DNA of 64,000 bases from CALNYS01 sp942490855 (GCA_942490855.1 CALNYS010000004.1:496001-560000), one strand, 5' to 3'; shown: positions 37,011 to 45,548, numbered from the stretch's first letter. Numbers and translations are program-made. The notes: generated by a model from the letters alone, not told the origin.

Positions 37011-37040
37011 TTTCCACGCGACCCGGACGCCCGTCCCGGC

Positions 37041-37046
37041 TACAAT
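37041..37046 (+). promoter_or_regulatory. -10 box TACAAT upstream of iscS
   Basis: TACAAT in the context GGCTACAATGG lies about 64 bases upstream of iscS. It probably drives the iscS-iscU-iscA cluster with a ~55-base leader. Confidence 0.55.
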
Positions 37047-37109
37047 GGAATGATTCTAAGTGTCACTCACCGCGGCCCCGACGGCCGCGTTCCTCTGGAG
37101 CACCACCAG

Positions 37110-38348
37110 ATGTCCCTTTCGCTCCCGGTCTACATGGACCATGCCGCCACCACGCCCTGCGACCCCCGCGTGGTCGAGGCGATGCTCCCCTACTTCACCA
37201 CCACCTTCGGCAACCCCGGAAGCCGCAACCATTCGTTCGGCTGGGAGTCCGAGGAAGCCGTGGACATCGCGCGCCGCCAGTGCGCCGATCTCATCGGCGC
37301 CGGCCCCAAGGAAATCATCTTCACGTCGGGCTCGACCGAAGCGAACAACCTCGCCATCAAGGGCGCCGCGAGCATGTACGCCAAGAAGCCCGCAGGCGAG
37401 ACCGGGCGCGGGCACGTCATCAGCGCCGTCCACGAGCACAAGGCCGTCCTCGACGTCTGCCGACGCCTCCAGAAGGACGGCTTCGACGTCACCTTCCTCG
37501 AGCCCGGGCAGGACGGCATCATCACCGCCGAGATGGTCAAGAACGCGATGCGCGACGACACCATCCTCGTCACGCTCATGTGGGCCAACAACGAGATCGG
37601 GACGATCAACGAGATCCCCGAGATCGGGAAGCTCTGCAAAGACAACAACGTCATCTTCCACACCGACGCCACGCAGTGGGTCGGGAAGATGCCCACCGAC
37701 GTCGAGCGCGACAACATCGACCTCATGTCCTGGTCGAGCCACAAGATCTACGGGCCCAAGGGCGTCGGCGCGCTCTACGTGCGCCGACGTCGCCCCCGCG
37801 TCCGCCTCACCCCCATCATCGAGGGCGGCGGGCAGGAGCGCGGCTTCCGCTCGGGCACGCTCAACGTCACCGGCATCGTCGGCTTCGGCAAGGCCTGCGA
37901 GCTGTGCGCCCAGGAGATGGAAGCCGAGGGCGAACGCCTCTTCAAGCTGCGCAACCGCCTCGAAACAGGCCTCATGGAAGACATCGAGGTCTGCGAGGTC
38001 AACGGGCACGCCGAGAAGCGCCTCCCCCACCTGACCAACATCTCCTTCGGCTTCGTCGAGGGCGAGGGCCTGATGATGGCGATCAGCAACATCGCCTGCT
38101 CCTCGGGCTCGGCGTGCACCAGCGCCAGCCTCGAGCCCAGCTACGTGCTCAAGAGCCTCGGGGTCGGCGACGAGCTCGCCCACTCCTCGCTGCGCCTCTC
38201 CCTCGGGCGCTTCACGACGGAAGAAGAGATCGAGTACGCGATCGTGGAACTCCGCAAGGCCGTCCTCCACCTCCGCGCCCTCAGCCCCCTCTTTGACATG
38301 CACAACGAGGGCATCGACATCTCCCAGATCCAGTGGGCCGACCACTAA
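37110..38348 (+). CDS. iscS: Cysteine desulfurase IscS
   Basis: A PLP-dependent 412-residue enzyme that supplies sulfur for Fe-S clusters. Motifs: VYMDHAATTPCDPRVVEAM, the PLP lysine in SWSSHKIYGPKGVGAL, HTDATQWVGK, and the mobile loop ACSSGSACTSASLEPSYVL with the catalytic Cys, as in IscS rather than SufS. An in-frame ATG at 37050 lies too close to the -10 box; ATG 37110 gives the usual N-terminus. iscU starts 34 bases downstream. Confidence 0.94.
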   Translation: MSLSLPVYMDHAATTPCDPRVVEAMLPYFTTTFGNPGSRNHSFGWESEEAVDIARRQCADLIGAGPKEIIFTSGSTEANNLAIKGAASMYAKKPAGETGRGHVISAVHEHKAVLDVCRRLQKDGFDVTFLEPGQDGIITAEMVKNAMRDDTILVTLMWANNEIGTINEIPEIGKLCKDNNVIFHTDATQWVGKMPTDVERDNIDLMSWSSHKIYGPKGVGALYVRRRRPRVRLTPIIEGGGQERGFRSGTLNVTGIVGFGKACELCAQEMEAEGERLFKLRNRLETGLMEDIEVCEVNGHAEKRLPHLTNISFGFVEGEGLMMAISNIACSSGSACTSASLEPSYVLKSLGVGDELAHSSLRLSLGRFTTEEEIEYAIVELRKAVLHLRALSPLFDMHNEGIDISQIQWADH

Positions 38349-38382
38349 CCCGAACGCACAACTCTCCGAAGGGAGAACACCA

Positions 38383-38811
38383 ATGGCATACAGCGAAAAA
38401 GTCATCGACCACTACTCGAACCCGCGCAACGTCGGGAACTTCGGCACCGGCTCCGAGGTCAAGACCCGCGACGACGTCGGCGTCGGCATGGTGGGCGCCC
38501 CCGAGTGCGGCGACGTCATGCAGCTCCAGATCAAGGTCGACAAGGCCACCGGCAAGATCGAGGACGCCAAGTTCAAGTGCTTCGGCTGCGGCTCGGCGAT
38601 CGCCTCCTCCTCCCTCGCGACCGAGTGGATCAAGGGGCGCACCCTCGAAGAGGCCGAGGCCCTCCGCAACACGGAACTCGTCGAGGAGCTGAGCCTCCCG
38701 CCCGTGAAGATCCACTGCTCCGTCCTGGCCGAGGATTCCATCAAAGCCGCGATCAAGGACTACCGAGAAAAGAACGGCATCGAGGCCCCGGCCCACGATC
38801 ACGCCCACTGA
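38383..38811 (+). CDS. iscU: Fe-S cluster scaffold IscU
   Basis: 142 residues. Starts SEKVIDHYSNPRNVGNF; cluster ligands are in GAPECGDVM, FKCFGCGSAIASSS and VKIHCSVLAED, giving the three conserved cysteines plus the Asp. A His-rich end follows (AHDHAH). GAAGGGAG is eight to ten bases upstream of ATG 38383. It is the assembly scaffold between IscS and the carrier IscA. Confidence 0.95.
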   Translation: MAYSEKVIDHYSNPRNVGNFGTGSEVKTRDDVGVGMVGAPECGDVMQLQIKVDKATGKIEDAKFKCFGCGSAIASSSLATEWIKGRTLEEAEALRNTELVEELSLPPVKIHCSVLAEDSIKAAIKDYREKNGIEAPAHDHAH

Positions 38812-38866
38812 TGGAAGACGGGGCGACAAGGGCCTAGAATCCCTCCCCCTTCTGGAGACCGCACCC

Positions 38867-39199
38867 ATGGAACTGACCCTGACCGAAAAAGCCGCCGGCG
38901 AGATCCGCAGCATCATCGAGCAGCAGGAGCTCGACACCGAGAACGTCCGCCTCCGCGTGGGCGTCAAGGGCGGCGGCTGCTCCGGGTTCTCCTACATCCT
39001 CGATCTCACCGAGAACCAGAAGGACACCGACGAGCTCGTCGAGCAGCACGGCATCAACATCATCTGCGACCCCAAGTCCCTCCTCTACCTCGGCGGCGTG
39101 ACCATCGACTTCAAGGACGAACTCATGGGACGCGGCTTCGTGTTCAGCAACCCGAACGCCAGCGCCACCTGCGGCTGCGGCTCGAGCTTCAGCGCGTAA
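38867..39199 (+). CDS. iscA: A-type Fe-S cluster carrier (IscA/ErpA family)
   Basis: 110 residues. Cysteine ligands: GGGCSGFSYIL near residue 38 and the C-terminal CGCGSSFSA. Receives or transfers clusters built on IscU. It closes the iscS-iscU-iscA run; a good terminator lies 28 bases after its stop. hscA, hscB, fdx and iscR are absent from this cluster. Confidence 0.92.
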   Translation: MELTLTEKAAGEIRSIIEQQELDTENVRLRVGVKGGGCSGFSYILDLTENQKDTDELVEQHGINIICDPKSLLYLGGVTIDFKDELMGRGFVFSNPNASATCGCGSSFSA

Positions 39200-39226
39200 A
39201 ACGCAACGCAACCCAATCGCCCCCCC

Positions 39227-39255
39227 AAAGCCCCGCACCACGCGGGGCTTTTTTT
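39227..39255 (+). terminator. Rho-independent terminator after iscA
   Basis: GCCCCGC, loop ACCAC, GCGGGGC followed by seven T residues; flanking AAA/TTT extends the stem. A textbook terminator for the isc cluster. Confidence 0.9.
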
Positions 39256-39269
39256 CACGCGCGCCGCTC

Positions 39270-39382
39270 CGCCCCCTCTCCCCCGGGGAGAGGGTTGGGG
39301 TGAGGGGACCAAGTCACACTCGAGCGAAGCGAGACCTCCTTCTGCCCCCTCTCCCACCGGGAGAGGGCCGGGGTGAGGGGCT
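39270..39382 (+). repeat. Two direct copies of the C/G-rich palindromic repeat
   Basis: Copies at about 39270-39308 and 39343-39382 share CCCCCTCTCCC-(ccgg)-GGGAGAGGG(CC/TT)GGGGTGAGGGG. They lie between iscA and the DUF559 gene in the same orientation, opposite to the copy at 39762-39803. Confidence 0.85.
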
Positions 39383-39389
39383 CCCCCTC

Positions 39390-39749
39390 CTACTCCCCAC
39401 TCCCAGCCTCCTTCAAAATCAACCGCAACACCGTCTCAATTTCAGCGCTCACAAGCGACGCGCTCACGCGCACCACCTTCACCCCCTGCGAGCGCAAATA
39501 CACATCGCGCGCGTGATCGCGCACCGAGCGAGACTCATGCACGCGCCCGTCGACCTCAACAACCAGCCGAGCCTCGTCGCAGTAGAAATCACACACGTAC
39601 GGACCGAGCGGGTACTGACGACGAAACTTCAGGCCGCCGAGCTTGCTGCTGCGCAGCCGCGACCACAGCGCACGCTCCGGCGGCGACAGCCGTTGCCGGA
39701 GGTCGCGCGCCGCTTCGATCCCCGCGTCAGCGTGCTTGTGCCGGGGCAT
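39390..39749 (-). CDS. DUF559 endonuclease-like protein
   Basis: 119 residues from ATG 39749. A VSR/very-short-patch-like nuclease fold is suggested by FRRQYPLGPYVCDFYCDEAR and LVVEVDGRVHESRSVRDHAR, with the acidic DFYC...EVDG residues of the family core. DUF559 proteins have no settled function. The gene is bracketed by inverted copies of the palindromic repeat (39270-39382 and 39762-39803), and the longer open frame to 39770 only adds repeat sequence, so the later ATG is preferred. Confidence 0.85.
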   Translation of the reverse strand: MPRHKHADAGIEAARDLRQRLSPPERALWSRLRSSKLGGLKFRRQYPLGPYVCDFYCDEARLVVEVDGRVHESRSVRDHARDVYLRSQGVKVVRVSASLVSAEIETVLRLILKEAGSGE

Positions 39750-39761
39750 CCGTTCAGCCCG

Positions 39762-39803
39762 TCCCCTCACCCCAACCCTCTCCCCGAGGGAGAGGGGGCC
39801 GGA
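39762..39803 (-). repeat. C/G-rich palindromic repeat, inverted relative to the copies left of DUF559
   Basis: CCCCTCACCCCAACCCTCTCCCCGAGGGAGAGGGGGCCGG-type copy. It abuts the stop of the TlpA-like gene on one side and the DUF559 start on the other. Confidence 0.85.
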
Positions 39804-41060
39804 TCACTTTGCCTCGACGATCTCCCGCGTCAGCTTCTCGAACTCAGCGAGTATTTCCGTATGCGCCTCCCCCGTCGCTGGCCCGGAAAAACCCGAGTGG
39901 ATCGCGCGCACCGTGCCGTCGGGGTTGATCCAGATCGTCGTGGGGTAGCTCTTGATCGCGCTCAGCGCGGGCAGCGTCGCGGCGGTCTTCGTCTTGTCGT
40001 TCACGCCCGCCGCCACGAACTCCCACGTCGCGCCGTGGCGCTCCTTGAAGCGGTCGATCTGCTGGCGGCTCCGCTCCGCGTCGTCCGTGTACTCGTACGC
40101 GAGGCTCAGGATCTGCAAGCCCTCGTCGTGGTGCCTCTCATAGAGATCCACCAGCGCCGGTGCCTCGTCGTGGCAGTTCGGGCACCACGTGCCGAAGACC
40201 TGCACGATCGTCGGCTTCCCCGCGTACGGCGCCTCGTCGAGCCGCTCGATCCCCAGCCGTGTCACGCCAGGCTTGAGCGACACCTCATCAAACGGATCCG
40301 GCAGCTTGTACTCCTCACCCTCGGCGAGACGGCGCGCGGTGAACGTCTCGTGCCAGTGGTTGCCGGAGTAGAAGTGGCCGTTGGTGAGGTCGCCGGTGTT
40401 GGGGTCGATGTCCGCCATGAAAACAAACGCGTGGGCGCCGTCAAAGACAGAGAGGCCAAGTTTCATCCCAAACCGATAGATCGCGCCGCCCAGGTATCGA
40501 TAGTCACCTGTCGGCGTGAGAATCGTTCCCGACGCACCCTTCACGCCGGGTGTCTGATGTATCTGGAAATCGCCGATCGCCGCCCCGCTTTTCTCAAAGT
40601 CCATCTCAAAGCGAACGGTATGAGGCGGGCCAGCAGCCTCTTCCGAGTAAAAACCAGGCGCGCTGTCGATCCGACGCGCCTTCAAACGCATTTCGACCGG
40701 GCCGTCGGCACGCCGCTTCGTCCACGTGCCCTCGTACGGCGCCGGCTGCCCGCGACGCGGTGCTTCACCCGGGCGCATCTCAAGCTCCGAGTCGTAGTGC
40801 GGGAAGGACAACGTGATCCGTTCGCCCTCGCGCATCGCGTCGACCCGGATTTCCTCGTCGGCGTTATGGACGTACGCGTCGCTCTCACCCTGCGCATCAG
40901 AAACCGTCATGTAAAACGGGATCCCGCGCTCGTCATCGATCATCAGCTGGCACTCGTACCACGAGTACCCCTCGCGCTCAGTCGCGTGCGCCGCTGGCTC
41001 TGCCGCAACGAAACTCACAAACACCAACACCCCAACCAACGCCGCAAGCACACCGCGCAT
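39804..41060 (-). CDS. Secreted protein with TlpA/AhpC-type thioredoxin domain
   Basis: 418 residues. The signal peptide is clear (MRGVLAALVGVLVFVSFVAAEPAAHA). Residues ~30-250 form a beta-rich region (YSWYECQLMIDDERGIPFYM onward) of unknown type. The C-terminal ~170 residues are a redoxin with WCPNC near residue 292 in the context IVQVFGTWCPNCHDEAPALV and a cis-Pro region KSYPTTIW. It probably acts in the periplasm as a thiol-disulfide oxidoreductase. AAGGAGA lies seven bases upstream of ATG 41060; the longer frame to 41144 starts inside a repeat. Confidence 0.87.
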   Translation of the reverse strand: MRGVLAALVGVLVFVSFVAAEPAAHATEREGYSWYECQLMIDDERGIPFYMTVSDAQGESDAYVHNADEEIRVDAMREGERITLSFPHYDSELEMRPGEAPRRGQPAPYEGTWTKRRADGPVEMRLKARRIDSAPGFYSEEAAGPPHTVRFEMDFEKSGAAIGDFQIHQTPGVKGASGTILTPTGDYRYLGGAIYRFGMKLGLSVFDGAHAFVFMADIDPNTGDLTNGHFYSGNHWHETFTARRLAEGEEYKLPDPFDEVSLKPGVTRLGIERLDEAPYAGKPTIVQVFGTWCPNCHDEAPALVDLYERHHDEGLQILSLAYEYTDDAERSRQQIDRFKERHGATWEFVAAGVNDKTKTAATLPALSAIKSYPTTIWINPDGTVRAIHSGFSGPATGEAHTEILAEFEKLTREIVEAK

Positions 41061-41095
41061 GACACATCTCCTTCGCGTTGCGCAAAGTGTATCTG

Positions 41096-41221
41096 CCCCC
41101 CTCTCCCCGAGGGAGAGGGGTTGGGGGAGAGGGCGGGGGCGCACTGATCGCGCATCGCCTCGCTCAATCGCGGCGTTAAACGAACCCTCTCCCTAGCCCT
41201 CTCCCTGTGGGAGAGGGGACC
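41096..41221. repeat. Inverted pair of C/G-rich palindromic repeats between TlpA-like gene and gapA
   Basis: One copy at about 41096-41138 and an opposite-facing one at about 41183-41221, separated by ~45 bases that include CGCGCATCGCCTCGCTCAATCGCGGCG. The arrangement matches the pair inside cstA. Confidence 0.85.
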
Positions 41222-41232
41222 AGAGGGGATGC

Positions 41233-42252
41233 TTACGCGTTGCCGTCCTTCTCCGCCATCATGCGGATCATGTCCACGCAGCGGTTCGCGTAGCCGGCCT
41301 CGTTGTCGTACCAGCTCACGACCTTGAAGAACCGGTCGTTGAGCTCGATGCACGCGCCGGCGTCGTAGATGCTGCTGCGCGGGTCGCCGATGAAGTCGCT
41401 CGAAACGACCGCCTCTTCGGTGTACCCCAGCACGCCCGACATCGGGCCCTCGCTCGCCGCCTTCATCGCCGCGTGGATCGCGTCGAGGCTCGTCGCCTTC
41501 GCGGTGCGGAACGTGAGGTCCACCGCCGACACGTCCGCCGTCGGCACGCGGAAGGACATGCCCGTGAGCTTGCCCTTGACCGCGGGGATGCACAGGCCGA
41601 CCGCCTTGGCGGCGCCCGTGCTCGCGGGGATGATGTTCATGTACGCGTTGCGCCCGCCGCGCCAGTCCTTCTTGCTCGGGCCGTCCTGCGTGGGCTGCGT
41701 CGCGGTCACGGCGTGCACCGTCGTCATCAGACCCTCTTCGAGCCCGAACGAATCGTTGATCACCTTGGTGATCGGCGCGAGGCAGTTGGTCGTGCACGAC
41801 GCGTTGGACACGATCGTGTCCGTCGCGGGGTCGTACGTCTCGTGGTTCACCTTGTAGGCGAGCGTCTTGACCGTGTCCGGGTCCTTCGTGGGCGCAGAGA
41901 TCAGCACGCGCTTGGCGCCGCCCGTGAGGTGCTTGCTTGCGCCGGCCTTGTCCGTGAAGAACCCGGTGGACTCGAGCACGTAGTCGGCGCCCAGGTCGCC
42001 CCAGGGCAGGTTCGCGGGGTCCTTGTCCGCGAGGCCCTTGGTCTTCTGCCCGCGGCAGGTGATGTAGTCGCCCTCGATCCCCACGCCGTCAAAGCCGCCG
42101 TGCACCGTGTCGCGCGAGAGGAGGTACGCGAGCGAGTCGTTCTCGACGAGGTCGTTGACCCCGACGATCTCAAAACCGCCCTGCTCGACCATCGCGCGGT
42201 AGACCAAACGACCGATGCGACCGAACCCGTTGATGCCCACACGAATGGCCAT
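41233..42252 (-). CDS. gapA: Glyceraldehyde-3-phosphate dehydrogenase
   Basis: 339-residue glycolytic dehydrogenase. NAD-binding start RVGINGFGRIGRLVYRA, with Asp in VGVNDLVEN favouring NAD over NADP. Catalytic SNASCTTNCLAP, and SWYDNEAGYANR near the end. ATG 42252 has AAGGAG upstream; the longer frame to 42489 reads back through a repeat. It stands alone, without pgk or other glycolytic genes. Confidence 0.95.
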   Translation of the reverse strand: MAIRVGINGFGRIGRLVYRAMVEQGGFEIVGVNDLVENDSLAYLLSRDTVHGGFDGVGIEGDYITCRGQKTKGLADKDPANLPWGDLGADYVLESTGFFTDKAGASKHLTGGAKRVLISAPTKDPDTVKTLAYKVNHETYDPATDTIVSNASCTTNCLAPITKVINDSFGLEEGLMTTVHAVTATQPTQDGPSKKDWRGGRNAYMNIIPASTGAAKAVGLCIPAVKGKLTGMSFRVPTADVSAVDLTFRTAKATSLDAIHAAMKAASEGPMSGVLGYTEEAVVSSDFIGDPRSSIYDAGACIELNDRFFKVVSWYDNEAGYANRCVDMIRMMAEKDGNA

Positions 42253-42360
42253 AGCGCACGCTCCTTCTTGCGTTCGTTGCTGCTCGCCCGACTCCCTGTC
42301 GGGCCCCGCCGACGCGGGAGAGGCAGGGTAGCCGCCAACATTGACCCGGGCCATCATGCT

Positions 42361-42400
42361 CCCCTCCCTCTCCCTCGGGGAGAGGGCCGGGGTGAGGGCT
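42361..42400 (+). repeat. Single copy of the C/G-rich palindromic repeat
   Basis: CCCCTCCCTCTCCCTCGGGGAGAGGGCCGGGGTGAGGG between gapA and the AraC-GyrI gene. Confidence 0.8.
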
Positions 42401-42413
42401 CCCGCGCTCGACC

Positions 42414-43379
42414 CTACCCCCGGCGCACCGGCAGCTGGACCCGCAGCTCGAAGTGCTCGAGCCCATGCGCGAAGGGACGCCCGATCCACGCCTCAAAGCA
42501 CGGCTGGTCGTCGGGGACGTACCCGCTCGTCGGCAGCCACGTCCCGAAGAGCCAGTCGAGCGCCCGCATCTCCAGCTCGATCCCGCCGCGGATCGTCACC
42601 TCCGCCACCCGCATCGCCGGGAACGCGTACCGCCCGACCTCCCCCTCCGGCGCGACCCCCTGGGCCTCCACCGCCACGTCGTACCGGCAGTCCGCCAGCT
42701 CGACGACCTCCGGGTCGTCCCACATGTAGCCGTACCACGGGCGGTCCGCGACGCCCTCGCGCTCCGCCCACGCGACCAGGCGCTCGCTCGCCTCGACCAC
42801 CACGTTCGCCCGGTACGGGTCGAGCACGCGGATGTACGCCATCGTGCGCGCCGGCAGGTCGCGGAGTTCCACCACAAACCCGTCCGGGTTCTCCCCCACG
42901 GGCAAACGCTCGACGCGGAGCGACGCGTCCCCCGACTCCACCAGCGCGTCCATCTCGCCGCGCTTCGTGCGCCGCCACTCGTCGCGATCGAACGCGCTGG
43001 GCGGGACGCCGTACTTCTTCTTGAAACTCCGCGAAAAATCCGCCGACGACGAGAACCCGCAGTCGAGCGCCACGTCCGTGAGCGAACGCCCCGGCGTGCG
43101 CAACATGATCGACAGCGCCCGCTCGAGCCGCAGCCGCTTGACGAACTGCGCGGGCGTCTCGCCGACGATCGCTCCGAAGACCCGATGGAAATGAAAGGGC
43201 GAGAAACACGCGACGCCCGCGAGATCCTCAAGCCGCAACGGCTCCGCCAGGTTCGCGACGACGTGATCGATCGCCCGGTTCACCCGGTCCACGTACGCCG
43301 CCGGGGGCGCCGCCCCGCCCGTGTTTTCCGCGTCGTTTCGCAAGATATGCCAAGCCTCACACCCTGTGATCCGCGACAC
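42414..43379 (-). CDS. AraC-family regulator with GyrI-like effector domain
   Basis: Up to 321 residues. The N-terminal AraC-type double HTH (LEDLAGVACFSPFHFHRVFG and SLTDVALDCGFSSSADFSRS) is followed by a GyrI/Rob-like small-molecule-binding domain (residues ~165-321, LPARTMAYIRVLDPYRANVV to EHFELRVQLPV). This layout occurs in regulators of drug and stress responses. The start is uncertain: GTG 43379 lacks a good ribosome-binding site, while TTG 43343 has GAGG 11 bases upstream. It is divergent from the VOC-family gene. Confidence 0.87.
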   Translation of the reverse strand: MSRITGCEAWHILRNDAENTGGAAPPAAYVDRVNRAIDHVVANLAEPLRLEDLAGVACFSPFHFHRVFGAIVGETPAQFVKRLRLERALSIMLRTPGRSLTDVALDCGFSSSADFSRSFKKKYGVPPSAFDRDEWRRTKRGEMDALVESGDASLRVERLPVGENPDGFVVELRDLPARTMAYIRVLDPYRANVVVEASERLVAWAEREGVADRPWYGYMWDDPEVVELADCRYDVAVEAQGVAPEGEVGRYAFPAMRVAEVTIRGGIELEMRALDWLFGTWLPTSGYVPDDQPCFEAWIGRPFAHGLEHFELRVQLPVRRG

Positions 43380-43400
43380 TCCCCAACAAGGAGATCATAA

Positions 43401-43895
43401 ATGACCGCACGCGCCGGGTTCACGACCCCTGTTCTCTTCGTCGTTCTTTCTGCCGTTCTCGGGCTCGCCGCCGTCGTCGGCGCCCACGCCCCCAAGGAGC
43501 ACGCACCGATGCAGCTCGGCAACTTCTCCGTCAGCCTCGCCGTCAAGGACCTCGCCGCCTCCCGCGCGTTCTACGAAACGCTCGGGTTCACCGTCGTCGG
43601 CGGGAACGCCGAGCACAACTGGCTCATCCTGCGCAACGGCTCCACCAAGGTCGGGCTCTTCCAGGGCATGTTCGAAGACAACATCATGACGTTCAACCCC
43701 GGCTGGGACGACGACGCCAACCCGCTCGAGTCCTTCGAAGACGTGCGCGACATCCAGGCGCGCCTCAAGGACGCCGGCGTCGCCCTGCTCATGGAAGCCG
43801 ACCCCGCCAGCGACGGCCCGGCCCACATCGTCTTCCAGGACCCCGACGGCAACCAGATCATGCTCGACCAGCACGTCGCCAAGCCAAAGAATTGA
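43401..43895 (+). CDS. Exported or membrane-anchored VOC (glyoxalase-fold) protein
   Basis: 164 residues. AAGGAG eight bases before the ATG. A hydrophobic N-terminus (TTPVLFVVLSAVLGLAAVVGAHA) looks like a signal peptide or anchor. The VOC domain (residues ~37-160) begins GNFSVSLAVKDLAASRAFYE and ends HIVFQDPDGNQIMLDQH. Its substrate is unknown. Divergence from the AraC-GyrI regulator suggests that regulator may control it. Confidence 0.85.
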   Translation: MTARAGFTTPVLFVVLSAVLGLAAVVGAHAPKEHAPMQLGNFSVSLAVKDLAASRAFYETLGFTVVGGNAEHNWLILRNGSTKVGLFQGMFEDNIMTFNPGWDDDANPLESFEDVRDIQARLKDAGVALLMEADPASDGPAHIVFQDPDGNQIMLDQHVAKPKN

Positions 43896-43897
43896 TC

Positions 43898-44047
43898 CCC
43901 CCCTCTCCCCATTCCGATGGGGAGAGGGCAGGGTGAGGGGCTCCCACTCCTACCGGTCTGGGTTCAACGGAAACGCTCGCTCCGCTCGCAAGACGAGGCT
44001 CAACCCTCACCCCAACCCTCTCCCCTTCAAAAGGGGAGAGGGGGCAA
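43898..44047. repeat. Inverted pair of C/G-rich palindromic repeats between VOC gene and aminotransferase
   Basis: Copies at about 43898-43940 and 44002-44047 in opposite orientation, ~60 bases apart. The second has a TTCAAAA loop flanked by CTCTCCCC/GGGGAGAG and could also terminate transcription between the convergent genes. Confidence 0.85.
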
Positions 44048-44065
44048 GAGATCAACATCTCGCTC

Positions 44066-45268
44066 TTACCCCTTCATCAACCCCGCAAGGATCTCAACGC
44101 CGCGGCGCAGCTTCTCCTCGGAGGCCGACAAACTCAGGCGCACGTGCGTGTCGCGGCTGGAGAACACCCCGCCGGGGATGCACAGCACGTTCTGCTCGAT
44201 CGCCTTCTCCACGAGCTGCGTGCCCGTGAGCCCGAGGCGCTCGGGGACCTTGGGAAAGACATAGAACGCCCCGCCCGGCGTCGCGACGTCGGTCACGGGC
44301 GAGAGGATCTCCAGCACCATGTCGCGCCGCTTCTGGTAGTCCGCGACGTGCGCCGAGACGTCCGCGTCGAACGCCGCCACGCACCCGGCCTGCGCCATCG
44401 ACGGCGCGCACACGAACGAGTACTGCTGCAGCTTGCCCATCTCCCGCAGGATCGGGCCCGGGCCGGCCGCGTAGCCCATCCGCCAGCCCGTGCAGCCGTA
44501 GGTCTTGCCGAAGCCGCGCACCAGCAGCACGTTCTCCTCCGCGCCTTCAAACCGCCCGGGCGACGGGCAGCGGGCGCCCGGCTCGCCGCGAGGCGAGGGC
44601 TCGAGCGCGTCGGAGTACACGAACTCGTCGTAGATCTCATCCGAGAGCAGGATCACGCCCTTGTCGCGGCACAGCTCGAGCAGCTCGCGGCACTCGTCGT
44701 TCGTGGGGACCACCCCGCTGGGGTTGCCCGGCGAGTTGAAGAGGACGAACTTCGTGCGCGCCGTGATGAGCGGCTCGACGCGCTCGGCCGTCATGCGGAA
44801 GTCGGGGTACGTGTCGCACAGCACGCTCGTCGCGCCGATCATCTTCCCGATGTTCGGGTACACCACGAAGTACGGGTCGGGGATGATGAACTCGTCGCCC
44901 GGGTCGAGCAGGGCCATCGCCGCGAGCATCAGCGCGCCCGAGGTGCCGCTCGTGATCATCAGCGCCGTGCGTTCGGGGTCGTCCAGCGGCGGGAGGTCGG
45001 GATGGACGTCCCACCCGAGGTCAGCGCTCAGGTGCGCCGCCGTGCGCTCGCGCAGCGGGGCGATGCCCTGCGAGAGCGTGTAGCCGTTGGCGCCCGCTTC
45101 GATCGCCTCGGCGGCCGCGCGGCGCATGACTTCAGGCACCGGGAAATCCGGTTGCCCGATGGAGAGGTTGATGGGGTCGTCGAGTTTCGCGCCGAGCTCG
45201 AAGATGCGCCGGATGCCGGAGCCGTCGATGCCTGTCGTGCGCGCAGAGAGCAGTGACTGAACGTTCAT
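44066..45268 (-). CDS. PLP-dependent aminotransferase, class I/II
   Basis: 400 residues. The fold runs from INLSIGQPDFPVPEVMRRA through NSPGNPSGVVP and VILLSDEIYDEF to the PLP lysine in RGFGKTYGCTGWRMGYA and the C-terminal HVRLSLSAS arginine. It resembles aspartate/alanine-type enzymes (AspC/AlaT class); substrate not determinable. A TAGGCT hexamer sits six bases before ATG 45268. Confidence 0.9.
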   Translation of the reverse strand: MNVQSLLSARTTGIDGSGIRRIFELGAKLDDPINLSIGQPDFPVPEVMRRAAAEAIEAGANGYTLSQGIAPLRERTAAHLSADLGWDVHPDLPPLDDPERTALMITSGTSGALMLAAMALLDPGDEFIIPDPYFVVYPNIGKMIGATSVLCDTYPDFRMTAERVEPLITARTKFVLFNSPGNPSGVVPTNDECRELLELCRDKGVILLSDEIYDEFVYSDALEPSPRGEPGARCPSPGRFEGAEENVLLVRGFGKTYGCTGWRMGYAAGPGPILREMGKLQQYSFVCAPSMAQAGCVAAFDADVSAHVADYQKRRDMVLEILSPVTDVATPGGAFYVFPKVPERLGLTGTQLVEKAIEQNVLCIPGGVFSSRDTHVRLSLSASEEKLRRGVEILAGLMKG

Positions 45269-45274
45269 GCGCTC

Positions 45275-45280
45275 AGCCTA
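45275..45280 (-). promoter_or_regulatory. -10 box TAGGCT, 6 bases before aminotransferase start (leaderless type)
   Basis: On the minus strand TAGGCT is followed by GAGCGC and then ATG at 45268. No Shine-Dalgarno sequence is present. Confidence 0.55.
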
Positions 45281-45297
45281 TACCGATTGGCGTCGTC

Positions 45298-45456
45298 TCA
45301 GGTGGACTTGGTCTTGCGGAGACCGAGCACCGGCTTCTTCTTGGGGTCGTAGCTGGAGTTGTCCTGCAGCTTCGCGATCCGCTCGGCGCGCTTGAGCACG
45401 CTCCGCTTGGTGTTGAGGGCGCCAGTGGTCACCTTGAGGCTTGAATGGAGGCTCAT
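45298..45456 (-). CDS. Small basic protein of the PVC superphylum type
   Basis: 52 residues starting MSLHSSLKVTTGALNTKRSV and ending PVLGLRKTKST; strongly basic. It matches by eye the small basic protein family shared by Chlamydiae, Verrucomicrobia and Planctomycetes (remembered as TIGR04137). That family has been suggested to be ribosome-associated, but its role is not settled. GGGAG lies seven bases upstream of the ATG. Its size makes it easy to miss in automated annotation. Confidence 0.75.
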   Translation of the reverse strand: MSLHSSLKVTTGALNTKRSVLKRAERIAKLQDNSSYDPKKKPVLGLRKTKST

Positions 45457-45548
45457 CCGTCTGCTCCCGGTCAAAAAAGACACCCCGGCTTCCGCTCGAA
45501 CCCGGGCCGACCAGTGTACCAGCTTCCCGGGCGAAGTCGAGCGGGGCC

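Noticed and set aside
39270..44047. CRISPR array
   Set aside because: The repeats are palindromic and irregularly spaced, occur in both orientations and are scattered between genes; there are no uniform spacers and no cas genes.
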